A stretch of 64,000 bases of DNA, from positions 1-64,000 of the forward strand of contig NZ_JANIAA010000039.1 in assembly GCF_024505145.1 (NCBI RefSeq), in the 5' to 3' direction. Both the position numbers and the translations under genes were made by a program. The notes below the pieces were generated by a model. That model made no database searches, was not told where the DNA came from, and saw only the letters and a list, made by a program, of their open reading frames with translations. The stretch is from Streptomyces rugosispiralis (lineage in GTDB: Bacteria > Actinomycetota > Actinomycetes > Streptomycetales > Streptomycetaceae). The number at the start of each line of letters is the position of its first letter. Position 1 is the stretch's first letter. Below are positions 8,684-18,181 of the stretch, piece by piece.

Positions 8684-8745
8684 TCCGCCGGTTCAAGCGC
8701 TCAGCTCCGCCAACCGCAACGCTCATCCGCCAACCCGAGCACTCA
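8684..8745 (-). repeat. 20-bp repeat array, cluster 2 (inverted)
   Basis: Three adjoining units at 8684-8703, 8704-8725 and 8726-8745. Read on the minus strand the central unit is TGAGCGTTGCGGTTGGCGGA, nearly identical to the best unit of cluster 1. It lies in the promoter region of the minus-strand oxidoreductase gene. Confidence 0.8.
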
Positions 8746-8764
8746 ATCACATCCCCGATGTGAC

Positions 8765-8816
8765 CGAGCGCTTCATTTGGCGAGCGAGCGCATGAGCTGG
8801 CGACCGGAGTGCCCGG
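8765..8816 (+). repeat. 20-bp repeat array, cluster 3
   Basis: Units CGAGCGCTTCATTTGGCGAG (8765-8784) and CGAGCGCATGAGCTGGCGAC (8785-8804) plus a partial third. Period is exactly 20 bp. They point towards the phosphotransferase gene that starts at 8937. Confidence 0.75.
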
Positions 8817-8936
8817 GGCCGCGCGGTCCCGGTCGAGCAGGACGCCCGGTGGCGGCAGGGGGTGCGCCGTGCGCCGCTGCCAGGCGGCGAACACCACCAG
8901 TGGCGCGTGCTCACGTCCGGATGATGAGGTAGCCCG

Positions 8937-9893
8937 GTGACCGACCACGATGAGGCGGCGGTTGTCCGACCGTTGACACTGGCTTGGGTGAGCCGGCACC
9001 TGGAGGCCGGCGAACGGGTCGTCAAGGCTGAGGCGCTGCACGGTGGCATCACGGCCGAAGTGCGGAGGCTGACCATCGGCACGCCGGATGGAGGCATCCG
9101 TGACCTGGTACTGCGGACCTTCGTCAACGTGGAGCACGCCGAGGACTGGCTGAACCGGGAGGCCGTCGCCCTGACCCTGCTTGCGGGGACCGGCGTGCCG
9201 GCTCCTGAACTGGTCGCGGTTGATCCGACCGCCGGGCATTGCGAGCATCCGTCGCTCCTGATGACCCATTTGGGGGGCCGGACGGTCCTCGACGATGAGG
9301 GCTTGGAGGCGCGCGTCCCCGTGCTGGCCCGCCAACTCGTGGCGATCCACGCGTTGCGACCGGCCGAGCGGCCCCGGGGGTATACGGCGTTGACGACCGC
9401 CGACACCGTCGTCGTTCCGAAGGGCGCCGACGCGGAGGTATGGGCCGCGGCGATCGACGTGATCCGCCGGCCTGCGCCGCCCTATGAGGGGCGGTATCTG
9501 CACCGGGATTTCCACCCCGGCAACGTGCTGTTCGACGATGTGCTGTCTCCGGGGCCGGCTGGTGCCCGGATCACCGGCGTCGTCGACTGGGCACAGACCT
9601 CCTGGGGCCCGGCGGATCTCGATGTGGCGCACTGCTGCACCAATCTCGCCCTGCTGCACGGCCCGGCGTGGGGCCTGCGGTTCGCCGAGGCGTACGAGGA
9701 GGCCGGCGGGGTGCTGGCCGCGGTCGCGAGCGAGCGGCTGTACTGGCGGGTGCGGGACGGGCTGGCGCTCTCGGAGGAAGTGCGGTTGGTGGCGCAGTCA
9801 TGGCGGGAGGCAGGGAGGACAGAGCTGACGACGCGAGCCGTGGAGGAGCGGCTGGACGGCTATGTCACCGCTGTGATGGACGCGCTGGGCTGA
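8937..9893 (+). CDS. Aminoglycoside-phosphotransferase (APH) family protein
   Basis: 318 aa from a GTG. The kinase-like APH fold is shown by LHRDFHPGNVLFDD at about residues 187-200 (catalytic Asp and Asn) and by GVVDWAQTSWGPADLDVAH at about 214-232 (metal-binding Asp). The N-terminal lobe with LHGGITAEVRRL precedes. Family members phosphorylate antibiotics, but many act on other small molecules or choline-like substrates; nothing here shows resistance. It is divergent from the oxidoreductase, and the two repeat clusters between them could coordinate both. Confidence 0.85.
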   Translation: MTDHDEAAVVRPLTLAWVSRHLEAGERVVKAEALHGGITAEVRRLTIGTPDGGIRDLVLRTFVNVEHAEDWLNREAVALTLLAGTGVPAPELVAVDPTAGHCEHPSLLMTHLGGRTVLDDEGLEARVPVLARQLVAIHALRPAERPRGYTALTTADTVVVPKGADAEVWAAAIDVIRRPAPPYEGRYLHRDFHPGNVLFDDVLSPGPAGARITGVVDWAQTSWGPADLDVAHCCTNLALLHGPAWGLRFAEAYEEAGGVLAAVASERLYWRVRDGLALSEEVRLVAQSWREAGRTELTTRAVEERLDGYVTAVMDALG

Positions 9894-10414
9894 GCCAAGG
9901 CGGTCCGGGGTGCGGCCTCGGTCTCATCGTTCACCCGGCGGGTGCCTGCTCCGGCCGGCTCTCCGGCCTTCCGGAACGGGCACCCGGCGTTCACGGGAGG
10001 TGGATCCGCAGGTAGCGGACGCTGGTCATCCAGAGCAGGATGACCACTAGCAGCGCGGCGCGCAGCCGCAGCGTGACTTGCCAGGCGACGAGCACACGGC
10101 AAACGGTTGAGCATTATCCATGCCAGTGTTCGAGCGGACGGGTCTCAGGGTGGCCGCTTTCCGCCCTGAGACCGCATCATGCGGGACCGTCATGTCATCG
10201 GTCGCGGTTGTCACATCTGGGTCATTGAACCCAACCCAGCCAGCCGGGTTGTTAATGTCGAACAGCCGCTCGCGGCGGCGCGGCCCGGAGGGCACATCAG
10301 CCCCCAGCGTCATCTCCCGGTGCGGTACCTCTCGCGGCCCACGGCCGGCGACGGCGTCCGCGAGGGACGCAGCGACGCAGCCAGGTCTCCGTCGTATGTA
10401 GTGTGCGGAAATGA
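9894..10414. other. Intergenic region with hairpin and short membrane-protein-like fragment
   Basis: No intact gene. On the minus strand, from about 10112 to 10005, one frame reads as a single hydrophobic segment (RAALLVVILLWMTSVRYL) ending in a stop, possibly the tail of a lost membrane protein. A hairpin lies at 10141-10173 (arms GGTCTCAGGG and CCCTGAGACC) without a T-run. Confidence 0.4.
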
Positions 10415-11455
10415 CACGAAGCGAGCGGCTCGCGGACCCTGTACGCCGTGGACGAGCGCAAGACCGACGGCAGGGGGCCGGTGGAACCGCCCGCGAGCGT
10501 GCATGCCCTGTCCGTGTCCGAACGGGACGGCAGCCTGACATGGCTGAACTCGCGGGTCGCTCCCGGCCCCCGGCCGACATTCCTCTCGGTCGACGAGAGG
10601 CGAAACATCCTTCTGACCGCCATCCGCGGTGACTTCGAGCACGTCGAGCACGTCGTCCGCACGGACGACGGCAACTGGGCAGTGGAATACATCTACGACG
10701 ACTCGACCGTGCTGCTCTACCGCCTGGAGCCGGACGGACGGATCGGTGAACTCCGTGACGTGCAGGTGATGCCCGGCCACGGGAAAGACCCGAACTTCTC
10801 GCCGCAGGCCGGCGGACACGGTCAGGCCAGCGCTCACGCGCACTGTGCCGTCATCGATCCCAGCGGGAACCACGTGCTGGTGGGAGACAAGGGCACCGAC
10901 CGCGTCCACGTCTACGCGCTCGGTGACACGCTCGAACTCCTCCACACGCACACGTTCCCGCCGGAAACCGGCCCACGGCACATCGCCTTCGACCCTGCGA
11001 GCGGGCGCGCGTTCGTCACCTGCGAGTTCTCGTCCGACCTCGCCTCCTTCGCGTTCGATCCGGCCTCGGGCCGACTGCGTCTGCTGGATCAGGTGTCCAC
11101 CGTCGCGGCCGGCCACGAGGCCCTGAACGAACCGGCCGAGGTGAGGGGCCGCCCCAACGGCAGGTTCGTCTAGGTCAACAACCGAGGGGAGGACTCGGTC
11201 GCCTGGTTCCACGTCGCCGATGACGGCGGGCTCACCCGGATGGGGCATGGGCCCGTCGCTGTCTCGCCGCACCCGGGTGTCGCGGCCCGCAGTTTCGCCT
11301 TCGACCCGTCCGGATCGTTCATGCTCGTCGCCGACCGGCCAGCCGACCTCGTGCGGTCGTACGCCGTCGACGGAGCCGACGGGGCACTCTCACCGCTGGC
11401 AGAAGCGCACGTTCCGCAGCCCGCGTTCGTCGAGTTCGCGGAGCTGCCCGGCTGA
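10415..11455 (+). pseudogene. Broken lactonase (6-phosphogluconolactonase-like beta-propeller)
   Basis: One frame carries a seven-bladed-propeller lactonase signature: SRTLYAVDE near the start, AHAHCAVIDPSGNHVLVGDKGTD in the middle, GPRHIAFDPASGRAFV and later ARSFAFDPSGSFMLVAD. It is broken twice. The first blade is missing, because the frame hits a stop at 10412. An amber codon (TAG, 11171-11173) also stands where the family normally has Tyr in the stretch GRFVYVxNRG. The frame reopens without a shift and runs to 11455. A single C-to-G change explains the amber. A truncated 241-aa product from GTG 10448 is possible but unlikely to work. Confidence 0.8.
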
Positions 11456-11552
11456 TCCCGAAGCACGAGGTCACAGCCACAACGGACCCTCTCTCGTCAG
11501 CGACGTGCGCCAGTTTCCCGGACGGTATGTGCCGATGCTGGTTCCTCTCGAG

Positions 11553-12185
11553 TCAGGCAGAGCCGTTCACATGACGGACCAGCCACGTGAGCATGGTGTC
11601 GAGGTCGTCGGCGGCCGCGAGGACCTTGCCGACCACTTCAGGAGTGTGGAGCCACTCGTCGCAGCCGAGGGGAGAGGCGGCGATCAGTGAACGATGGCGC
11701 AGGAGGACCGTGCGGGAGTGGTCGGACGGATAACCCCGTGGGGGGCGCTTCATCACGTCCCCGGAGATGTCGTAGCCCTTCGCCCTCAAGTCATTGACGA
11801 TGGCCGAGAGTTCGTGGCCGCTTCCCTCGGCGGCGACGGCCTCGCGGAACATGGTGACCTGGCCGGGGTCGGGATACCACCAAGCGCCCTGGATCCGCAG
11901 GCCGTCCAGGTCGAACCGCAGACCGATCTCGACCTTGCGGCCGAGCCGGATCACCGCGCCCTGATGCTGCCACCACCAGGAGTTCGTGCGGTAGTGCCAG
12001 ACCGAGAAGTCCTCGTACCGGGGGTCGGCGTCCGCCACATCATTCAGCAGCGCGATCATCGGCTGCCGGACGAGACGTTCGCGATCCGCACGGTACCGCT
12101 CGCGCACCACGTGAGACGGCTCGCCCTGCAGATGCAGCAACACGTCCATGGCCCGCTCCGGCCAGCCGGTGAACCGTCCGCTCAT
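11553..12185 (-). CDS. DUF2461 family protein
   Basis: 210 aa from the ATG that begins the family-typical SGRFTGWPERAMDVLLHLQGEPS. The upstream frame stays open but looks non-native. The family signature continues with SVWHYRTNSWWWQHQGA in place of the usual short form, then GLRFDLDGLRIQGAWWYPDPGQ and GYDISGDVMKRPPRGYPSDH. DUF2461 proteins are soluble and of unknown biochemistry. It stands alone, between a broken lactonase and a DNA-binding-like gene on the same strand. Confidence 0.85.
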   Translation of the reverse strand: MSGRFTGWPERAMDVLLHLQGEPSHVVRERYRADRERLVRQPMIALLNDVADADPRYEDFSVWHYRTNSWWWQHQGAVIRLGRKVEIGLRFDLDGLRIQGAWWYPDPGQVTMFREAVAAEGSGHELSAIVNDLRAKGYDISGDVMKRPPRGYPSDHSRTVLLRHRSLIAASPLGCDEWLHTPEVVGKVLAAADDLDTMLTWLVRHVNGSA

Positions 12186-12306
12186 GCGGGCACCACAACC
12201 CACGAAACCACCCACCAGACCTACGCATGCCAATCCCGCACAGGCCTCCATCGAGTCCATCGAGGCTGGGGGGCTTCCCGGACCCTGTGCGGCCGGCCTG
12301 CGACTC

Positions 12307-12939
12307 TCAGGAAGGAGATGCCGCGCCGCGCTCAGCCGTACCAGCGGCCGCACCCGGGGCGGCAGCCGAGTACAAGACGGACCTCCGCTGCTTGGTCCGG
12401 TGAGCTTCGCCCTTGGCCACGAGCGACTCGAGAGTGCCGCGCACGACCGTGCCCTTGATCTCGCGATCCGGGAGGGCCTGAGTAAGGGCCGCGGTGACCT
12501 CGGCTGCGGAGCGCGGTTCACCGTGCTGGACGAGGTCACCGTGGATGAGGGCGCGCAGGGTGGGCGCACCCGCTTCTCGCACCCGCTTGGTGCGATTCCC
12601 GCCCGACTCCGTCCCCTTCCGCTTGCCGCCGGCGGTGTCGGTCTTCTTCCTCGGCTTGCGCGACGGTGACCGCTCCGCGGACTTCGGCGCGGCGGACGCA
12701 CCATTCTCAGACCCGCTGACGCCGGTGTTCTCCGGCACGTCACCGGCGGCTTCGTCGCCAAGGCTCTGCCGCATGCCGAGCAGTAGCGCCCGGTTGTTCT
12801 CCAGCACCAACAGCTGCTGCTGCAGTGCCGTGATCTCGGAGCTGAGACGTTCGTGTTCGGCTGTGTTGTGTTCGAGATCGGCGGTGATCTGTGACGCGTA
12901 TTGGGACTTCAGATTGGTGTTGTCGGCAGAGGTATCCAT
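12307..12939 (-). CDS. Coiled-coil protein with basic linker and winged-helix-like C-terminus
   Basis: 210 aa from the internal ATG with GAGGGAG upstream; an ATG 30 bases earlier has no binding site. Residues 15-60 have heptad-like Leu/Ile spacing (LEHNTAEHERLSSEITALQQQ) and should form a coiled coil. Residues 75-130 are a Lys/Arg/Ser/Gly linker (SRKPRKKTDTAGGKRKG). Residues 135-195 look like a winged helix (LRALIHGDLV, then SAAEVTAALTQAL and TVVRGTLESLVAKGEAHR). A DNA-binding or nucleoid-type role is inferred. I do not know a named family. Confidence 0.7.
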   Translation of the reverse strand: MDTSADNTNLKSQYASQITADLEHNTAEHERLSSEITALQQQLLVLENNRALLLGMRQSLGDEAAGDVPENTGVSGSENGASAAPKSAERSPSRKPRKKTDTAGGKRKGTESGGNRTKRVREAGAPTLRALIHGDLVQHGEPRSAAEVTAALTQALPDREIKGTVVRGTLESLVAKGEAHRTKQRRSVLYSAAAPGAAAGTAERGAASPS

Positions 12940-13247
12940 CACAGGCTCCCTCGTCTGGGGCTTTTTCATGTTGGTGGTGGATAGTACCTCCGCGCGATGG
13001 CTACGTGACTACTGACTTCAGCCGGCAGGCGTGCAGGTGATGCGGGCGTCGTGGCAACTGTCCGCGAAATCGGTGAGCGCGGTCACTTCGTGCGGGGCTG
13101 CCGACAGGGCCCAGCGGGACTTCGCCACCTCCACTCCTCGATGTACCGGCAGCGGGCTCCCGGACCGGAGGGAAGCCACTCGGTCGGGTCCCGATCGGCC
13201 TTGGAACGGTTCTCCCGAGGACTCACCGCGACGAGGGACCTGGCGTC

Positions 13248-13434
13248 GCCGATGTCGTCCAACCCCACCGCGGACGTCACGGTCATCACCGTGATCTGAC
13301 GCGGCGTCATGCCGATCGACTTGAGCATGCCCAGGGGCACGACGGCGTTCCCGGGCGTTCAGCAGAACCGTGTTGAAGACACCCGGAGCCGCCACGATGG
13401 TCAGCAGCACGGTGAACACCGCCGAGAATGGCGG
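13248..13434 (-). pseudogene. FtsX-type ABC transporter permease relic
   Basis: Reading the minus strand, FSAVFTVLLTIVAAPGVFNTV then LLNARERRR matches the last part of MacB/FtsX permeases. The matching continuation LGMLKSIGMTPRQITVMTV then lies in another frame starting at 13340, so a one-base shift separates them. After about residue 60 the similarity ends. Only a small piece of the roughly 800-residue family remains. Confidence 0.7.
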
Positions 13435-13707
13435 CTTCGACACCTTCGACCTGGCCTTGGACCTGCTCATCGAACCCGACCTCACACGCCGGCGGTAGAA
13501 GGACGAAGACGAGTACGCGTGCGGCTCCGCCGCGCCGGGCGATCTTCGGTGCGATGCCGCGCTCGCGTGGGTGGCGACGGCAGACACCGTGGCCGTCGCC
13601 GCGGTCGGCATATGGCGTGCCGGGCCTGCGGCGGGGCCTGGACTTGCGGCGGGGCCGATCCCGCTCGCCCCGTGCCGGGGGCAGGCTGTCGATCAGGGCA
13701 GACCCGG

Positions 13708-13767
13708 GCGGTGCCCGCGGTGCCCGCGGTGCCCGCGGTGCCCGCGGTGCCCGCGGTGCCCGCGGTG
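13708..13767 (+). repeat. 9-bp minisatellite (gcggtgccc)
   Basis: Six full copies and a partial seventh, ending 21 bases before the start of the SWIM gene, so the array occupies its promoter region. Confidence 0.95.
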
Positions 13768-13787
13768 TCAGTGAGTGATCGTAGCGT

Positions 13788-15224
13788 GTGCGCGTGACCC
13801 AACTCATGCAGGCCTACTTCTACTTACGCCCCTCGGCCGTGCGCGATTCCACGGCCGGGCGCGCTCTCGCGCTGGAGACCTCCGGCGGTGCCACCCCAGC
13901 CGGCGAGGCGGCCAACCCCCATTTCTTCAACGGGTTCCTGACCGCGCCGGCCGCTGCGGCGACGGCGCTGCTCGCGGTCGCCGACGTGGCGGCCGCCCGC
14001 TACTACCAGCCGAACCGCTGGCCGAGGGCCAGACCCTCGCTCGACCCGGTGGTGACGGCTGACGGCGACCGGCTGCGGTTTGAGTCCTTCTCCGGCTGCT
14101 GCGGTGTGTACGCCCGGCTCGATGTCCTCGCGTCCGGCCTCGACGGTGACGATGTCGGGCACGGCACCACGAACGTGGACATCAATCTGCCGCTGCGGCG
14201 GGCGCTTGCCGGGCTCGGCGGGCTCGACCCGCTGCATCTGGCCCTCGGGCCGGATGAGTTGACGGTTCGCACCTTCGACGGCGAGTTCGTGGAGAAGCAG
14301 GTTCCGCTGCCGGAGCGCTGGCTGCGCGGCTTCGCCGAGGCCCAGGTGCTCGCGGCGGGCTCCGCCCTTCGGGCCGAGGTGCCCGCCGCGGAGGCGGCCG
14401 CCATGCTGCGGGCGCTGCCCCCGCCCACCCGCCGCTCCGATGCCCGCACGACACGCTGGGTGGTGCCCGCGGGCCACACCCTGCGTCCCACGTCCAGGCC
14501 GGCGCCGGGTGCCGTGTGCCTGCCCGGGCCGGAGCGGCTGCTGACCCTGCGGACGGTACTGCGGCACGCGACGACCGTACGGGTGTACGCGCCGACCGCC
14601 CCGGCCGAAGCGGACGGGACCGCCGCCGTCGCGTGGGAGGTCGGACTGCCGGGCATGCGGCTCACGTTGATGATCTCCCAGAGCGCCTCGCGAGGTTTCT
14701 CCGGCGAGGGTGGAGTGCTCCACGACCTCGCCACCGGATCCGCGGCGGCCGACGCGGAACGGGTCGGTGAACTGCTGGCCTGGGAGCCCAGGATCGATGT
14801 CGCCGAGTTGTCCGGGCAGGCAGGTCTGCCCGCCGACCGGGTGCGGGCCGCGCTGACCATGCTGGGGACGTCCGGTCAGATCGGCTACGACCTCGCCGAG
14901 GAGGCGTACTTCCATCGCCACCTGCCGTACCACGTGGGCGCCGCGGAGACCCGCAATCCCCGGGTGCGCGGGGCGCGGGCGCTCGTCGCGGACGGGTCGG
15001 TGCGGCTCGACGGCACGCTGGCCCGGGTCGGGACGGGCGACGACGCCCATGTGGTCCGCACCGACGAGACGTCGGGACAGCTGAGCTGTACCTGCTTCTG
15101 GTGGGCGAAGTACCGGGGCGGACGCGGTCCCTGCAGGCACGTGCTCGCGGTGGGCATGGTGCGCGGCACGGCGGCGGCCGCCGAAGCGACGGCGAACACG
15201 GCACGATCGGAGACGGCACGATGA
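13788..15224 (+). CDS. SWIM zinc-finger family protein
   Basis: 478 aa; GTG at 13788, with a second GTG two codons later. The C-terminal SWIM finger is seen at about residues 433-453 as C-T-C-x(n)-C-R-H (LSCTCFWWAKYRGGRGPCRH). SWIM fingers bind DNA or protein. The rest is a large alpha/beta region of unknown role. The stop overlaps the next start (ATGA, 15221-15224), so both proteins are probably made together. In other actinomycetes such a pair is often near MoxR-type ATPase and VWA genes; none is seen here. Confidence 0.85.
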   Translation: MRVTQLMQAYFYLRPSAVRDSTAGRALALETSGGATPAGEAANPHFFNGFLTAPAAAATALLAVADVAAARYYQPNRWPRARPSLDPVVTADGDRLRFESFSGCCGVYARLDVLASGLDGDDVGHGTTNVDINLPLRRALAGLGGLDPLHLALGPDELTVRTFDGEFVEKQVPLPERWLRGFAEAQVLAAGSALRAEVPAAEAAAMLRALPPPTRRSDARTTRWVVPAGHTLRPTSRPAPGAVCLPGPERLLTLRTVLRHATTVRVYAPTAPAEADGTAAVAWEVGLPGMRLTLMISQSASRGFSGEGGVLHDLATGSAAADAERVGELLAWEPRIDVAELSGQAGLPADRVRAALTMLGTSGQIGYDLAEEAYFHRHLPYHVGAAETRNPRVRGARALVADGSVRLDGTLARVGTGDDAHVVRTDETSGQLSCTCFWWAKYRGGRGPCRHVLAVGMVRGTAAAAEATANTARSETAR

Positions 15225-17947
15225 GGCTGGTCCAACTCGCGGAAGCCTGCGACGTCGAGGGAGTGCTCCGGGAACTCGGCGCCCTGACGCCGGACGAACG
15301 CGCGGCACAGGCCGACGCGCTGGAAGCCCGGCGCGTGACGCTGCGGGACGGCTGGTACACCCGCCCCGAAAAGGAGCGGGGTGCCCAGCTCGCCGCCGAA
15401 CTCGGATGCCGGACCGACCCCGTGGCCGCGGCCGAGTGGATCCATCAAGAGGACAACCACGGAGTGCTCGGCCGCCGCCTGCCCCTCGGCGGCACGTGGA
15501 TGCTCGACGTCGTGAACCTTCACCCTGTCGCCTGGCGGGCCGAACTGGCCGCACAGCTCGCCCAGCAGTGGGAGCCCTACTCCCAGGAAGAGGACACGGC
15601 CCAGCTCATCGAACATCTCGTCCATGACACGGGCTGCCCCCTCCCGACCACCGACGGGTTCATCCAGGGCTGGCTGAGCAGCCGCCACCCCGGCCGTCGG
15701 CACCCCGCACACCTCCGCGGTGGGGCCCAGCCCGGTGGCAGCCTCCTGGAGCGGCTGCGCGCGGACGACCTGTCGCCGAAGCTCCTCCCGCTGGTGCTGG
15801 AGCGACCGGGTATCGAATTCGACGTGCACATGTTCCACCACGTGTGGGACGCCAAGAGCCTGACGCACGCCATGGAGAACACCATGCTGGGCGTGTTCCT
15901 CGGCCTCTCGGCCGAGGGCATGGTCGACCGCGGCGCTCTGATCCGGCGTGTCTTCTCCGAACTGGCCGCCACCGCGGATCAGGTGTCGAGCGCCACGGAT
16001 GTGCTGAAGGTACTTGACCTCACCCCGGCGGAACGCGCCTCCGTGTCCCGCGAACGCGCAACGATCGCCGGGCAGCTGCTCTCGCAGGTGCTCCAGGACG
16101 GCCCGCGCAGGCAGACCGCCCCGCCGCTCGCCTACCTGCGCGCTCTGGCCCTCACCCCAGCCGAGAACGCGCCCGCCATGCGGGACCACGTGGCACTGCT
16201 TGACCTGTCACTGCCGGTGGCCACCTACGCCCAGGAGGTCCTGACCGGTCTCGACGAGGCCGGGCTGCTGGAGCCCGAGGTGCTGACCGAGGTGTGCGAA
16301 CGGGTCCTGCTCCGCCCGGAGAAGAAACTGGTCCGGGCCCAGCTCACCCGGCTCGACCGCGCGGCCCGGAAGGACCCCGCGCGTGCCGCCCGGACCGTGC
16401 TCGACGCGGCGACGGCCTTCGAGCACCGGGACGTCGACGTGCAGGAGCGCGCCCTCGACGTGATCGCCCGGCATCTCGGGGCCGCGGGCGACTCGGTACT
16501 GCCCGAGCTGCGTGCGGCAGCCGCACGGATCAGCCCTGGTCTCGCGGCCCGCGCCGCCGACCTGTTCGGCACCGGCCCGGACCATCTCACCGAGCCGTAC
16601 GCGGACACGCTGCCCGCGGTGCCCGAGCCGCGCCCGGTGCCGGACCCCATCGAGACGGCCGTCGAGGTCGCCGAGGAGGTCGCCGCGGTCGTCGCGAACG
16701 ACCGGGATGTGGTGATGTTCGAGCGCGCCCTGGACGGGCTGGTCCGCCACGCCCACCTCGACCGGGTCGCGCTGGCCCGGGCGCTGAAGCCGGTCATGCG
16801 TCAGGAGCCCGCCTGGTACACCGACTCCACTCAGTCGGACGTGTACGACGTGGCCGCCGCGCTCGTGGGCGAGGAGCCGAGGGAGCGCCACTTCGCCGCC
16901 CGTCTGCGGTCCCATGGCTTCACCCCGGCCGGGGACCTGCTGGCGGCGCGCCTGGCCGAGGCTATCGACATCATCGAAGCCGACGCGCAGCCGTTTCTGC
17001 TGGCCGTGCCGACCGATGCCACCGGTGCGCTGGAGGCCTCCGTACTCGTGGGGCGGATCTCGGTGCTCGACGGACTCGGTGTCACCCCCGCGCCGGTCGA
17101 CCTCGCCCAGGCGCTGCTGCGCGTCACCACGACCGTGGACGAGAAGGTACTGGCCGCGGCAGGGGAGCTGAGATCCGAGGCCGGGCGGCGGCTGGCACAG
17201 TGGCTGCACGAGGGCGGCCTGCCGCACCGGGACTCCGAGCCGGAGAACTGGCCCGGCGACCACCCGGGTAAGAGCCTGACCGACTGGTTGAGATACGAAC
17301 GCCCCCAGCCGATCACCGGTCCTCCGCTGCTCCCGGCCGCCGCGGCCCTGCTCGGGCCGTACCGCCCCTCCGGCTTCTCCGGGATGCTTCCCTTCTGGCT
17401 CGCCCAGTTGCCGCACCACCGCGAAGTCGTGCTGGCCCGCGGCAACTTCGGTTACCTCGTCTTCATACAGAACTGGGCCCCCACCCTGCCGTTCGCCGCG
17501 GAATCCGGAGGCCCTGCGGGATTCGCGCTGCACATGGCGCTGGTGTACAGCCTCACGTACGAACAGCCGGTCGAACGCGACGCGGGGGTGGACGCACTCC
17601 TCGTGCTCGCCGCGCGCGGACAGCTGAACAGCGACCTGCTCGGACGACAGCTGGCCGAGGTGCTGCGCGCCGAGTGGAACCTGGCGCACCGGGTGACTGC
17701 CTCCCTGCGGACGGCGGCCGAGACCGGCGCTTACGCCACCGTCTGGTCCGTGCTCGAAGCCGCCCTGCCCCACCTGCTGCGCGACCCTGTGGTCCGGGGC
17801 GCCGGACCGCTGCTCGCCCTCGGCGTCGACTGCGCCTCGCGCTGCGCGGCGAAGGGGGAGATCCCCGCGGTCACGGCCGTCGCGGCGGGCTCCGCGTCGA
17901 GCCAGGTGGTGAAGAACGCGAGACTGCTGCGCGACGTACTGGGCTGA
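15221..17947 (+). CDS. DUF6493 family large protein
   Basis: 908 aa starting at the ATG that overlaps the SWIM gene stop. The predicted structure is almost wholly helical, with many short Leu/Ala-rich helices like a HEAT-type solenoid (LDLSLPVATYAQEVLTGLDE, ALDVIARHLG). An Asp/Glu-rich break lies around residues 465-500. The family is known only as a partner of SWIM proteins in Streptomyces. No enzyme motif, signal peptide or membrane segment was seen. A scaffold or adaptor role is an inference from the solenoid look. Confidence 0.8.
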   Translation: MRLVQLAEACDVEGVLRELGALTPDERAAQADALEARRVTLRDGWYTRPEKERGAQLAAELGCRTDPVAAAEWIHQEDNHGVLGRRLPLGGTWMLDVVNLHPVAWRAELAAQLAQQWEPYSQEEDTAQLIEHLVHDTGCPLPTTDGFIQGWLSSRHPGRRHPAHLRGGAQPGGSLLERLRADDLSPKLLPLVLERPGIEFDVHMFHHVWDAKSLTHAMENTMLGVFLGLSAEGMVDRGALIRRVFSELAATADQVSSATDVLKVLDLTPAERASVSRERATIAGQLLSQVLQDGPRRQTAPPLAYLRALALTPAENAPAMRDHVALLDLSLPVATYAQEVLTGLDEAGLLEPEVLTEVCERVLLRPEKKLVRAQLTRLDRAARKDPARAARTVLDAATAFEHRDVDVQERALDVIARHLGAAGDSVLPELRAAAARISPGLAARAADLFGTGPDHLTEPYADTLPAVPEPRPVPDPIETAVEVAEEVAAVVANDRDVVMFERALDGLVRHAHLDRVALARALKPVMRQEPAWYTDSTQSDVYDVAAALVGEEPRERHFAARLRSHGFTPAGDLLAARLAEAIDIIEADAQPFLLAVPTDATGALEASVLVGRISVLDGLGVTPAPVDLAQALLRVTTTVDEKVLAAAGELRSEAGRRLAQWLHEGGLPHRDSEPENWPGDHPGKSLTDWLRYERPQPITGPPLLPAAAALLGPYRPSGFSGMLPFWLAQLPHHREVVLARGNFGYLVFIQNWAPTLPFAAESGGPAGFALHMALVYSLTYEQPVERDAGVDALLVLAARGQLNSDLLGRQLAEVLRAEWNLAHRVTASLRTAAETGAYATVWSVLEAALPHLLRDPVVRGAGPLLALGVDCASRCAAKGEIPAVTAVAAGSASSQVVKNARLLRDVLG

Positions 17948-18181
17948 GCGGTCCCGGCCCGCTTCGGGGTCCTACCGTCGTCGAGGGCTCCGCGTCCCGC
18001 GACGCACGGCACCGGACCACCCGCCCGAACACTGAACCCGGCACCCGATTGTCAGTACCTTTGCGGGTGCCGATCATTCATCCACACAGGTCGGGAACCT
18101 GATCACGGATCTTCGGTTCTCCTCGGGGGCGGACTTGGTCCACCTCGCCCTCCGCCTCGCCCCTCCGCCTCGCCCATTTCC
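17948..18181. other. Intergenic region
   Basis: About 230 bases after the DUF6493 gene. Nothing recognisable was found. Confidence 0.3.

Larger units (their letters stand above)
12940..13787. other. Relic-containing intergenic region
   Basis: About 850 bases with no intact gene. It holds an ABC-permease relic on the minus strand (13248-13434) and a 9-bp minisatellite (13708-13767). A minus-strand frame ending at 13018 (EVTALTDFADSCHDARITC) may be a further fragment that I do not recognise. Confidence 0.5.

Noticed and set aside
7416..8816. 20-bp repeats as a CRISPR array
   Set aside because: Units are contiguous, degenerate and in both orientations; no cas genes are present.
10141..10173. 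Rho-independent terminator
   Set aside because: Strong stem but no T-run and no clear upstream gene end close by; left as an unexplained hairpin.
13824..15554. 576-codon minus-strand frame opposite the SWIM gene
   Set aside because: Composition is typical of an antisense shadow and it crosses the SWIM/DUF6493 junction.
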